Origin: Hippopus hippopus | Taxonomy: Eukaryota > Mollusca > Bivalvia > Cardiida > Cardiidae | Assembly (NCBI GenBank): GCA_946811185.2 | Contig: OX328109.1 | Span: forward strand, 20,310,255 to 20,374,254 | Length of the DNA stretch: 64,000 nt | Direction of reading: 5' to 3' | Part shown: piece by piece, positions 1 through 12,900 of the stretch | Layout: each line of letters starts with the position of its first letter | How positions within the stretch are numbered: position 1 is the first letter of the stretch | Position numbers and translations under genes: made by a program | Notes under the pieces: generated by a model | Database searches by the model: none | What the model saw: the letters and a program-made list of their open reading frames with translations, nothing else | What the model was told of the DNA's origin: nothing

Positions 1-55
1 AATCTTACTGTTTTTGCATGGTAAAGATAATTTGGGCTATGACAATACCTCCATG
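1..55. repeat. tail fragment of a pearl/HINE-like element
   Basis: GGGCTATGACAATACCTCCA matches the element end at 26848-26900 and the relic at 4204. Confidence 0.5.
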
Positions 56-88
56 CTAACTTTGAAAAAGCCTGGATAAAATACCTTA

Positions 89-1190
89 ACAAGAGGACCA
101 TGATGGCCCTGCATTGCTCCACTGCCTAATTAATTGCATGTGCCAAACACATAATTGGCATTGACAGTCATCAAATTGTTAGAAATCTATATTGCAACAA
201 AAGTCCATAGAGAAAATAAGCTTAGCCCCCGAAAAAAGTCATGTCTATTTCATATGCTGCAATGATAACTTTGATGAATACAAGCAGGTCTGATCAAGTG
301 TCATTCATACAAAATATCAATGAACTCTAACAAAGAGTATCTGACTAAAATATTCCTAATAAAAAGGCATGAATCGCCCTTAATCATTCACGAGAGCACA
401 ATTTGTGCCACCCCATCTCCCCTGATGGGACCAATTTTTGACCCCATGGAAATAATTCAAACAATCTTGGTAGAGGCCCTCGACACCATGTTTCATACTA
501 AACATTAAAATTCTAAGCTAACTGGTTTTGAACAAGATGATTTTAGAAGTTTTCACTATATAAGCCTAAATGAAAGTTGTGACTCCCGAGGTGGGAGTAT
601 TTTTGACTCAAGGGCTATAGTTAGTTGAATCCTTTTAGAGGTACACTAGATGAAACTATATACTGTATAATACCAGTTTAGACTAAATAGTTCCATGACA
701 TAAAGCCCCTGCAAAAGGTGTGACCGCCCCAGAGCGGGGCCAATGTTGACCCCAGGGCTAAATTTTGAAAAAAATTGGTAGTGATCCACCAGGTAAAGCA
801 ACCAGGCAAATTTAGTTGTCCTGGTAATTATGGTTTGGAGCAAGATGACTTTTTAAGTTTTCACAATAAAAGTGTTGTAAGCCCTGTGTGATGACACCTT
901 TTAGGTTAGGGTTAGAGAGCTATAATTTGAATACTTTTGGTAGAAGCACATCAGAAGGTAACACACACAGATTATTACAGCTCTAAATCTCACAGTTAGA
1001 AACAAGAAGATTTTTAAAGTTTTCAACATAAAAGCCCTTACAAAACTTGTGACCCCTGGGGTGGGGCCAATTTTGACCCTAGGGCTATTTGAACAAACTT
1101 GGTTAAAGTGCACTACTCTGTCTCTGCATCCATGATTTTCTTGCACATTTGAAAGCATCCATCGGTTTACATGTATTCTTGTTTAATTTT
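89..1190. mobile_element. pearl/HINE-like element with ~150-bp tandem core
   Basis: Begins AACAAGAGGACCATGATGG. Three to four diverged core units each carry GGGCCAATTTTGACCC.AGGGCTA and an AAGTTTTCA.TATA.AAGCC segment. The same core is at 31226-32350. No coding capacity. Confidence 0.6.
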
Positions 1191-1799
1191 CTTTGAAGTA
1201 AAAAAACACCCCCCCCCCGAAGTATTTACAAGAAATTGTCAAAAAAAGTACATATCAGGTGATAGGCTCATTTGATCGATGAACCAAAACTATAAAAATA
1301 TATTCTATATCTTCTGTACAGAGTAAAATATCACTGGTAAAAATGATAAATACCCTGATGCCTATCAGCCAAGCATATATACCAGCAAACAACCAATCAA
1401 AGTCCCCTTTAGAATACAAAATGAAGGATGATTGGATAGATGTTTTCCCAAATGGATGCATACTTGCAAAAATAACTAGGACTTTTTCAAAGCGTAACTA
1501 TGTACCCTGTCCAAGTGCTGTGAAAGAGAAGAGATGATAAGAATTAATACTCATTTTGCAAAAAAAAAAACAAAAGTCAACATTCAAGTGGAGATAATCT
1601 TGTTTTGAATAGCAGACATCCAAGCTGACACAGATCGATACCTTTTCACTGAACATGGCTCACATGTATTGCACAAGTACCTTTTTGTTATCATTCTAAT
1701 TCACTGAAAGTCGAGGGGTACGGAAGAAAACTTTGCAGGTATACTGAGAATGTTGACTAACAGACAGGTTGACCAATCTCATACCTGACAGATCAACAG
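1191..1799. other. no gene recognised
   Basis: AT-rich, a C-run near 1208-1218 and an A-run at 1560-1570. I see no exon or named repeat. Confidence 0.4.
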
Positions 1800-2012
1800 T
1801 TAACCTTTTACCAAACAATCCCCTGTTCTAACAACCCTTGAGAAAACAGTTTGTAGGAAAAGGAGATAATGCTGTTAACCAGCATTTTCTCCTTTACCTA
1901 CATAGTTTTTTATCTTTTCACAAACTTTATCATTTGAGACACTCAATTTGTTGTCAGTAGCAACTTTGAATGTTGACACATCAAAAAGTTTTGTCCTTGG
2001 CTAAAAAGTTAA
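1800..2012 (+). mobile_element. TTAA MITE, S-L, diverged
   Basis: TTAA at both ends; the core centre is TGTTAACCAGCA. Confidence 0.75.
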
Positions 2013-2454
2013 ATTGGATAATCTCCACAAGATACTACCATACAATTTCATTTTCACATGTCCACCTTTTGTTGCTAAAAGTAGTTCGGATAAATTCATT
2101 TCAAATGATTAAAAAAAAAATAGAATCAAAGCAACTGATATTACAAAGATATGTATATATCAAGGTGGATAATCTCATCAAAATATAATACTATTGCTTC
2201 TTTTGTAAAATATCACAATCCCATGCTTTTTTTGCTTACAGTGGTTTAAACAAATTCTATTAAAAATAATTAAAGAAAAGCAGAATCCAAGCTGATGATA
2301 TTATAAAGATATGTCGAAAGTCACAGCTAACTTGGAAGCATGTTACTATTCTTATTTCATTACCACATTAAATCATGTAAAATTCTTTAACATCCGTCTG
2401 AGAGAGGTATTGAATCCATTGCAATAAAATGAGCGATTACAGTTCATTGTAATT

Positions 2455-2684
2455 TCCCCCCACCAATTTACGAAATAATCCAATGTTTATGCAACTTGGA
2501 GGAACAGGCTTTTGAAAACAATGTGGGATAAGGAGAAAATGATACCCAGCATTTCCTTCATTTCTCGCAGTTGTTTTTTACCATTCAAAAGCCAAATCCC
2601 ATCATTTTAGACAAATTTAATTTTTCATCTCCAAATGCTTTCAATTCAGAAAAGAATGAAATTTTGTTTCCAGGTAAGGGTTAA
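2455..2684 (+). mobile_element. TTAA MITE, S-L, old
   Basis: Right TTAA at 2681; the left end is eroded and the core imperfect. Confidence 0.6.
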
Positions 2685-2707
2685 AATTACTTCAAAATGT
2701 TCTTCCT

Positions 2708-2934
2708 TCAACTCTTTACCACACAATTCCTAGTTTTAACAACCCTGGGGAAGAAGCTTTTTGAAAACATGGTGAGAAAAGGAGAAAATGCTGGTAACCA
2801 GCATTTTCTCCTTTTCTCACAGTGTTTTCTACACTATCAAAGAGAAATTCCATCAATTACGCCCATTTAAATTGTTTTCTGCAAAAGCTTTCAACTTGGA
2901 CAAGTCTACATTTTGTTGTGTGGTAAAGAGTTAA
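2708..2934 (+). mobile_element. TTAA MITE, S-L
   Basis: Left end TCAACTCTTTACCACACAAT; perfect core about 2769-2823; right TTAA at 2931. Confidence 0.8.
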
Positions 2935-3286
2935 GTATTTCTTCCATGCTTTTATTCTTATTACTTGTTCCAGATCATGCTTTGACAGAAATTAGCATGC
3001 ATAGTAAAGGTATACATTGGGTCAAACTGAAAAATAGTGAAAGAAACATGGCTTCCATCCATTCACCATGTTAGTAGATTCATGATTGTCACTCAGCAAG
3101 TGTGTTGAAATACTTCAGTCCAAAATAATGCTTTGATATTGAGAGTCTTACATGTAGAAAGTTTAAACATCAGATGAAAAAACTCTAATGACCAACTGCA
3201 ACTTCTTGCTGCAAAGAAAAATAGAAACAAAGACTTGAAGGAATGATTGACTGAATGTAGAATGTGAGTACTTCAAGTAGCCCTGA

Positions 3287-3509
3287 CTTTTTACTCAATG
3301 ACAAATTTTGGACTCGTCCAAATCCAAAGCACTTGCAGACATGAAATTAAATGGCCTAAAATGATGGAAAGTATCTTTAAAAGGATAGAAAATATTTTGG
3401 GAAAAGGAGAAAATGCTTTTTACCAACATTTTCTCCTTTTCCCAGAATCTTTTCAGAAGCTTTATTTCTCAGGGTCGTTAAAACTCAGGATTGTTTGATA
3501 GAGGGTTAA
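3287..3509 (-). mobile_element. TTAA MITE, L-S
   Basis: L arm first, core around 3398-3444, right TTAA at 3506. Confidence 0.75.
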
Positions 3510-3852
3510 AGAAATGATTGACTGAATATAAAATTAAGCTCTTACACTAACAATGCACAAAGTGTTGGGCTACTGCAAATAGAAGTTTGAAGAGACTTAG
3601 GAAATTCAGTGCCAAATATTTAAATCTCTCTCAACAGTTGAAAATACAGTCCACTGAAACTCAGATTTTTATTACAATGACTTGTCTAAACAAATTGATT
3701 GTGTACATTTGAGATTACACTGCACGTTCCATGCAGTCAAATCTTGACCTATGCCATCCATAAAAGCTTTTAAAAGAAGTTGAGTTTATATATTTAATGC
3801 TGAATGGGTTAGCTCAGATACAATAAACCCGAGTAAGAAAAAAATATGTTAT

Positions 3853-3975
3853 CTAACTTACTGGCAGTTCTCTTCCCTTGGTTTCTATAGGTAATAGAAC
3901 AGCACAGATGGCACAAGAGATACCAATGGACCCATACACCAAGACAGCAGCTGTGAGAGATGCATCTAGCAAAAC
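3853..3975 (-). CDS. SVOPL: SVOPL-like exon 12, probably terminal
   Basis: Residues 448 onward: TM12 and the PIETKGREL tail. After CCA at 3862 the sequence is GTAAGTTAG. Read through, the protein ends PVS-stop at 3853-3855, about as far past ETKGR as human SVOPL ends. The same bases also form a good splice donor, so a further small 3' exon cannot be excluded; none was recognised in 1-3852. Confidence 0.85.
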   Translation of the reverse strand, partial: VLLDASLTAAVLVYGSIGISCAICAVLLPIETKGRELPVS

Positions 3976-6900
3976 CTGGAACAAGAGCATATCATTGCTC
4001 AATTGCTTTTTTCAGTGAATATCTAAAGTTGAAAAAGGACCAAAAACTGTGTCAAAAATATTTGAGAGTTATCTGCCCCTCTGGTATGGGTTCCCCATTT
4101 GAAAGTTGATAGCTACCCCAAGATTTATTTAAATCTCTTCAGAAATGACAGATATCGGAAAATGCCGAAGTTTTTGCATAATGACAACAAGGTTGATGAC
4201 TACAGGGCTATGACAACATCTCTATAATTTCTTCAAAAATAGCCATGCTAAAAAGAGGTCAATTACCAATATGGTATAAGTTATTTCAAGAGCAACTAAA
4301 AACCTTAACTCTTTACTACACAGTCCTGAGTTTTGATGACCCTGAGGAAAGAACCTTTTGAAAACCTTGTGGGAAAAGGAGAAAATGCTGATAACCAGCA
4401 TTTCTCCTTTTCCCACACTGTTTTCTACACTTTCACAGACAATTGCCATCATTTCAGCAATATTTAAGATGTGTGCAAATGCTTTCAATTTGGAACAGTC
4501 GCTATTTTTGTCATTCGGTAAAGAGTTAAAAAAATTGAAGACAAGGAAAACTGTTTGTCTGTTCTATGATCAGGATAGGTTAATTCATTGGTGGACTTCA
4601 AATTTAACATCATCATTCTGACCTTCATTTTCTGTCAATATATTGATTTCAGTGTTCACCAAGTAAAACTATATGTTGATCTCAGGCCAAAACATCAATT
4701 ACCTCCCATGTAAACTTATTATTTACCTGAGCTAAGAAAGGTGTGATCATTGCTCCCACTCTGGCCCAGGCTGAGGCAGTCCCAATGCCAAGTGTTCGTA
4801 TCGTTGTTGGGTAAACCTTAACAAATGAAAACAACATGATGTTAGCCTAATACCTCCTCAAACCAGAACTGTTGCAGGCTGATAAATATCCCCATGGGGT
4901 TGCCTTGTAACTAGGTCAAGAAAAAAATCCTGTTATAGCAGACAAATCATAACAACAATAGCATATCCATAAGCTCCCATGGGCAAACAGCTTCCATTAA
5001 AAATCAGCCAAATTGATTTAAAAAAGTAGGTGGTGAAACAGATACAAATTGCAGGAACGGCATGGCAGGGCAGGCAGGCTGAAGTAGAAACATCCCCTCT
5101 CCCCAACTCTGTTACAAGTGGGTATGAAGAAATTAACACTGGATGTTAAATAACCGTATAAGCAAGCTCTTTCAGACTTTTCATTTCTGTGAAAATCTTA
5201 ACCATATTAATTTCAAATCTTCACACCTTAGCCATAAACAGTGGGGAAAGGAGCCATTGCCTACGCAAATAAGATGTATGTCCTTTCTTTAATTTTTGCC
5301 AGTTTTTATATGTCTACAATTAGCCTGTGTGGTAATGAGTAAATCTGCTGTAAAACTCTGATATACAATGTACCTACCTCTGAAGTATAAATGTATACAA
5401 AATTGAACATTCCTGCTGAGAAACCCCGTACAAGGAAAATAAATACTGTAAGTAATTCCTGGGGAACTGGTAATTGTAGTAAAATGAAGAACAACCCACA
5501 ACCAAAAAGATTTGTAGCACCTGTCCATCTGCGTCCAACCAGATCAATTAAAAATATATTCAGAGGAAGAGCTGAAAAACACAAAAGGACAAATCCACAA
5601 TCTTCAAATGCCATGGTGTCTGATATTAGCATGCTTCAATCTATGAGGGCTGTTTGACCAGGAAAGTCTGGAAAAGTGTCTTTTCTTTAATTTTCTTAAA
5701 ATATATTAATTTTTCATATACATCTACCATATTACTCAATGCCCTGTCACATCTTTCTTTCATGACTATAGCAACACATCGGGAATTGTTGACTGGGACT
5801 GTAAAGCATATTTTCTGGACTAGGAACTGGCTCCAGTATCCAGTATTGAAGCCAGAATTGAGTGATATCAGGTTTAAAACTGATGACTTACTCATTGTTT
5901 GGAGGAAAATGGTCAACGAAATGGCACAGAATGATTTCTCATCATGCTGTAGCAAATGGGTCTGTGGGTAGGAGATGGCATATTGTGTAAAGAAATATAT
6001 TTTGATAAAATGTAACCTTCGTCTGATTTAGAAAGACTCTTTAGACATTGTAAAGTGGGACTGTTTCCCTTAACGCTACCTGATGTTGTTGTGGACTTAG
6101 ACTAAGTTTCTTCATTGTACTATATAAAACATGTATCAAATCTTGGGTTGAGATTTTAATAGACATGTTTTAATTAAGACACTTTTCCAGGTTATATTTT
6201 TTAAGCACCGATACTGGTAAAAAAATATCTCTATACAATCTCTGTCTGTCTGTCTGTCTCCCAGAGTTACCCCAATACTCTATCATGAACACCATGTTGA
6301 CCTTCCTGTGTATTGTGTAGCAGAAAACAGCTGAGCCAGATATCTAATAAGTCATATAAAGCTACAGGCGCTTGGTACTGTTGAACTGACTGTCTGCGAG
6401 TCTTTTCTTCTGACTGGCCCAGTCCAGCTGTCTCAAAGGTAATGTCAAGGGATAGAAATCCATAGGCTGTTGTTTTGAACTTAGGCCAAGTCTTAACTCA
6501 TTTAAGGTATTAAATCTTTATCACACTACAAATTTCTTGACTAGTTAATATCAAAAGCAGTTTTAGATGATACTATAGATATTATGTCTTTGAAAGAGGA
6601 GAAAATTCACTAGGAACGGAGAAAATAGTTGTTTCCAGCATTTTCTAGCTTTCCCAAATTATTTTCAAAAGCCTTTATCCCTACTGCTGTATAAACTCAA
6701 CACTGATTGGTAACATAGGGGTCCGTAGTTTGACTCCTGTCACCCACAGACTATATATTGTAAACAAGGGATTTAACTGTATGCAGTCCGTTACTCGCCC
6801 CCGGTTACAAAAAACAACGTATCTTTTCTACCCCATCAGTTATTCTCCCTATTTTTTTCTACAGCTGAGAGCTAAAACATTTTTCTACCAGAAAAACACA

Positions 6901-9900
6901 ACTGTTTGTCAGTGGCTAATGCAGTCTGGCTGATACATTCGCTCAAACTTGCAAACTCGCTCAAAAATCTGCGCCATTGACACGGGTTCGTACATCCGTT
7001 TTCAAGATATAAAATGCACTTTAGATCCAATGAAATGCAGCATTAGCGGCACCCACCCTTTAAACATGTTTAAAAATACTACTGACCTATAGTCTTTATC
7101 TTCAATAACAACGAAACGCCTCAGAATTCGTTGAATTTGTGATCTACGTTCTTATTTCGAACAGCTGCAGCCATCTTCTGTCATGTGACATTGTTTGGAA
7201 CGAGAAATTTCATCAGTTGATATGTACTAACAGTCGTGAATTCAACCAATGAAATTTCGTACAGCTGTTCATACCTTTTTGTCATGTGACAGTACGGTAA
7301 CACTGTTTGGAACGAGAAATTTCATTGGTTTATATGCGCGAACGTCAGTACCGAATGTACGAACCCGTGTCAATGGCAAAGATTTTTGAGCGAGTTTAAA
7401 AGTTCGAGCGAATGTATCAGCCAGACTGCATTAGCCACTGACAAACAGTTGTGTTTTTCTGGTAGAAAAATGTTTTAGCTCTCAGCTGTAGAAAAAATTA
7501 GGAGAATAACTGATGGGGTAGAAAAGATACGTTGTTTTTTTGAAACCGGGGGCGAGTAACAGGCTGCATACAGTTAAATCCCTTGTTTTAGACTATGGGT
7601 GACAGGAGTCAAACTACGGACCCCTATGATTGGTAAAAGATTAATGAAAGTCATTTTGTCAAAATTATATCCTTTCCCATGGCTAAAATCTGTTTCAACT
7701 TAGTTGATGTGAGAAAGTAGCCAGCAGCTTGGACAGATAATCTTGCCTAATTCTGATCTAGAAACTTCAGGAAGGCATGAGAACATTGTGGGAAAAGGAG
7801 AAAATGCTGGAAACAAGCATTTTCTCCTTTTCCTAAACCTTTTTCTACCCTTTCAAAGACAGTTTTCACCATTTGATCCATATCTAATTCGTCTGCAAAA
7901 TGCCTTGAATTTGGAAATGACCATGATTTTGTCATTTGGTAGAGTTTAACAATTGTAGAAATTATTTGCTTAACCTCAAACCCTACTGGTTAGCATTATA
8001 GGTCAGATATTATACAGTAATCAACATACCAATAAATTCACCCAGTGTGGAAAAAATCATACTGTTATAATCATCACTCTTCAGTAGATTACATTTACAT
8101 TTCTGTCCACCTGCCAAAATAATATCAAAGACAAATGAGTTATAGAATAAAAGAGAGAATAAAAGTGGTTTTACAATAGTCACGAATAAAGAATCACAAA
8201 TTAACTCTTTACCAAACAATCCCGGTTTTTTTTGACCCAGAGGAAGAAGCCTTCTGAAAACATTGTGGGAAAAGGAGAAAATGCTGGTAACCAGCATTTT
8301 CTCCTTTTCCCACAAAGTTTTCTACTCTTCTAAAGTCAAGTTTAAATTTTTGAGTCATGTTTATTTTGTTGTCTGCAAATGCTTTCAATTTGGACAAGTC
8401 TAATATTTTGTCGTTTGGTAAAGAGTTAATAGCCTAACTTCAACATTATATTAATATTACATTACTTTACAGCTTGTTAACCTTTTACAATGACAAAATG
8501 TTAGCCTTGTCCAAATCCAAACCATTCACAGATGACATATCAAATGCTATTCAGTCCACAAAATTTGTCTTTTGAAATGCAGAAAACACTGAGAAAAAAT
8601 GATGACAAAATGCTGGTCACTAGCATTTTCTCCTTTTCCCACAACGTTTTCAAGAGGACAACGTTTTCAAGAGGCTTCTTTCTCAGGGTCATTAAAACTT
8701 GGAATTATGTTGTTAAGGGTTAGTAATTTTGTTCTCTCCTGAATTAACCATAAGTAGTGTAAAATACTGGATAAATATAAAACAAATATGTAGGTGGAAT
8801 ATTTATTCATTTGGTGACAAAAAATGTACATTCTTTCTATCAGATTCCTTCAGATTAGACTAGTACAAGATGAACATAAAAACTTAGTAGTTTAAAAGTT
8901 ACAACACACATGTTACCTGAGTCCTTTGTATTCCTAAGTTGTAGAATTTCTGCACTAGCCAACACCATGCCATAATATGACAAGGCTGTACCAAACCACA
9001 GAGTCCACAACATGAGAGTGGTCCGGAGATATTTTGAAGAGAAGAGGTCACTAGGATTACCTCTGGCTGCCTAAAATATAGTTCCAAGATACAAGTACAT
9101 GTACATTACTTAGCTATGTATTTAACTTTTTACCACACAGTCTGAGTTTTAATGACCCTAAAAAATAAAACATAGAAAAACATCGGGGGAAAAGGAGAAG
9201 ATGTTGGTTACCAGCTTTTTATCTTTTTCTCACAATGTTTTATCCCATTTCAAGGCAGAAATCATCATTGGGTTACTTTTGATTTGCTGTCTGCAAATGC
9301 TCCTAATAAATTATTGTACATTTCTAGAACTTTATCATTTGGTAAAGAGTTACCTCTTTAGTCTAAGCTGGACAAGCCTAAAATCTCACTGTGTGGTGGA
9401 GGAACAAAAGAAATTGCCAATTATACAGATCTAATCATAATTCTGCTACTTACAGCTGCTGTGTCAACTATATCCCCTTTCGGGAGACTCGATCTATTCA
9501 GTTTTGCAGCTTGATGTAGTATATCCATAGCTTCCTCTGATTTGCCTGCAGCCACTAGGTAACGTGCTGATTCTGGTAAAAACTGGAGGAAAAAATGCAT
9601 AAAGACTAGATTATGATTATGTTACATCTACAATAGCACTGAACAACATTATTTGGTTCTGTTCTAGACAACAAAATTTTATACTTGTACATTTGGCAGG
9701 CAACATATTCACTTTGGATCATTTGATTGAATTTGTTCCAGGTATGTATAGAAAACACGGTGGAAAAGAAGCAACATGTTCTCCTTTTACCATGATGTTT
9801 TAAAACACCATCTGCCTCAGGTTTGCTACAAAAATGAACTGTTTGTTAAACAGTTAGCAAAAGCAGGGTTATTTTTTGCTAGTTACCAAGACCACAATCC

Positions 9901-12900
9901 AAACTAGGCATGTCTATGAGAAAGAGAATGTGGAAAAAAAAGCAGTTGCTTGTAACACAATTATAACAGTGCTGAGGAAGAAGGTACCCTATCACTGACA
10001 AATTCATCATTTGAGCCACATCTAAAATGTTGTCTGCAAACGCTTTGAATTTGGACAGGTCTATGATTCCATCGTATGGTCAAGAGTTGAGTTTTCAGTA
10101 TTTTACCACCCAAAAAGTTGTCAGACTTGTCTATATTAACAGTATTTGCAGATGAAACATTGAATCTTTCTGAATGATCGGATTTGTCTATGAAACAGTA
10201 GAAAACAAAGTAGTAAAAGGAAGAAATGTTGACAGCCAAATTTCTCCTGCAAAAATCTATGAAATTTCAGTATTTTGATCTGTACTATTGGCTGGAAAAT
10301 ATGTATATGATTTAGCAAGCAGTTAAAGGATTAAGATCATAAATCACAGACAGATGCAGTTTAAACCTTTACTACACAATCCCGACTTTTAACAACCATG
10401 AGAAAGAAGCTTTTTGAAAATAATGTGGGAAAAGGAGAAAATGCTGGTAACCAGCATTTTCTCCTTTTCCCACAATGTTTTCTACCCTTCCCCAAACAAA
10501 TTTCAATTTTTCAGGCACTTTTATTTTGTCATCTGCTATTGCTTTCAATTACTACTAGTCTATAAGTTTGTCGTTTGGTAAAGTGTTAACCCAGTCCCAA
10601 ACAACAAAAGTTTAGTGTTTTCCAAATTGAAAGCATTTGCAGATAACAAATTTAAAGAGTCTCAAGGGCTATGATTTGGCTTTGAATAGTTTGAAAACAT
10701 TGTGGAAAATGGAGAAAATGCTGGTCACCAGCATTTTTTCTGTTTCTCACAATGGTCTACAAAGCCTTCTTCCTAGGGTATGTTATAAGACTGATTTGTG
10801 TGGTAAAGAGATAAACTTTCCACTCTCCATGCTCGCACTCTAGCCTCATGATAACCAAGGTGGTTACTTAAGAAAAAAATGTCACCCACCTTGATACGAA
10901 TGAAACCATGTTGAATGTGGCTTAAAAATCCTTCAATCAATCAATCTGAGGACAAATTATAAAGAACTCACCTTGAGCAAGATTATAATCAAGAAAGAGG
11001 GGATGGCAGAGAGTGCCAGTAGCCAGCGCCATCCCAACCTTGGTATCACAATAGAAGCTAGGACAATCTCGAACATGGTACCTGATGCCCAGCTTATCTG
11101 GAATCAAACAATTTAATCATTATGCGTTAACCGTAAAATGCACCTCTCACAATTATTGTTGCCTTTTTAGATCAAGATCAGACTGCAGAAAATATGCAAA
11201 CTTATCTTTGATCTGCACTGCCCACTTCGGTCAAACAACATGGACGAAAACCACAATGAAATTGCAACCACTTGTGTCTTATTTCTAGACAGAAAATGTT
11301 TGTCTGGTGTATTTAGCCATCTAAGGGTTAAACTCAGTACCTCCTGTAGATGATTTTTTCCATCTTGTATCTTGACTTTTTTTGAAAACATTGTAGCAAG
11401 AGGCACATGAGGGCCCCAACTGCCTGAATACGGTATTTTGCTTTTGAAAACATTGTGAAAACATAGTGAAAATAGAACAAAATGCTAGTAACCACCATTT
11501 TTTCCTTTCAACTAATGGTTCCTGACTAATAAAAGACAAAGTCCATTATTTGACCCAAATTTAATTTGTTGTCTGAAAGTGCATCAGAATTATGCAAGTC
11601 TAAAATTGTGGGACTTTGCTGGAAAAGCAGAAAATAATAATGCAAATGGTAAACAGCATTTTTTCCTTTACCAATGCTGTTTACAAAACACCTCTTCCAA
11701 GAGTCTTAAAAACATGTGTTTGACAATGTGTTAAATAACAAAGAGTGGCAGATTAGGTAATATTTTGACAAACACTTTTTTCCCTCCAAACATATCGTAA
11801 ATCTTTCTATATACAGACGTATTCTGACATATGGAATAATTTTATTGTTTTAACTTTTTACCAAACAATGCTGTGATTTAATGACTCTGGCAAAAAAATC
11901 TTTTGAAAACATTGTGTGAATAGGAGAAAATGCTGGTAACCAGCATTTTCTCCTTTTTCCACTATGTTTTCTCACCTTTAACTTTTTACCAAACAATGCT
12001 GTGATTTAATGACTCTGGCAAAAAAATCTTTTAAAACCTTGTGTGAATAGGAGAAAATGCTGGTAACCTGCATTTTCTTCTATTCCCACATTGTTTTCCA
12101 AAGCCTTCTTCCTTTGGATCGTTAGAAGTAGGGATTGTCTGGTAAAGGATTAAAGCGTTGAAAGAAAGGGAGAAATGTCCGTCATGGCAACCCATTGGCT
12201 TACACAACTAAAAACAAAAGAAAAGAAAGAAACTTACAAACGAAACATTTAACAATTTAGCTCTGTACTTGGACGGCAGATATTCTGTCAACAAGGTAAA
12301 CCTGAAAAAAAAAATTTAAAGAAAGTTGGAGATCATGTAGTATATGTTCAGCTGAATGCCATTTGTGTTTGTCTTAGTATATGATGATGCTTCCTTGATA
12401 AATATCACAAAAATAAGGAAATAATGACTGTTGAGCTGGAATTCAAACTTGCAACCAGTGTATAGAAACCATGTGTGTTAAGTAATGAATCACTTGGACT
12501 CAGACTACACTGAAAATAGTCTAATCTTGATTTTACACTGTCCAAGTTTGTAAAGTATTCTGGCCAAAATTGCCTTCAAATTGCTACACCAAGGTCCTTT
12601 CACTGTCTGAATTTATCATGCATTTATAGGTTTAACTCTTTACCTAACAAAAAAAATTTTAGTCTTGTCGAAATTGAAACTATTTGCATACCCATGTTAT
12701 ATATGGCTCAAATGACTCTTTATTTGATTTTTTCCTTCTCCCAAAAATGTTTTAAAGACTTTTTTGTCAGGGTAGTGAAAACTCAGGATTGTTTAGTGCA
12801 AGGTTAACAGAGAAAAAGTTAAGTCTCTACTTTGACAACTTAGCTATCAACATGGTGAGCCCTGCAAAATCACAAAATATCAGAAATTTGCCTTACAGAC

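Noticed and set aside
8201..8429. Rho-independent terminator or CRISPR-like repeat at the perfect palindromes
   Set aside because: Eukaryotic context, dispersed TTAA-flanked copies with arms, and no spacer pattern.
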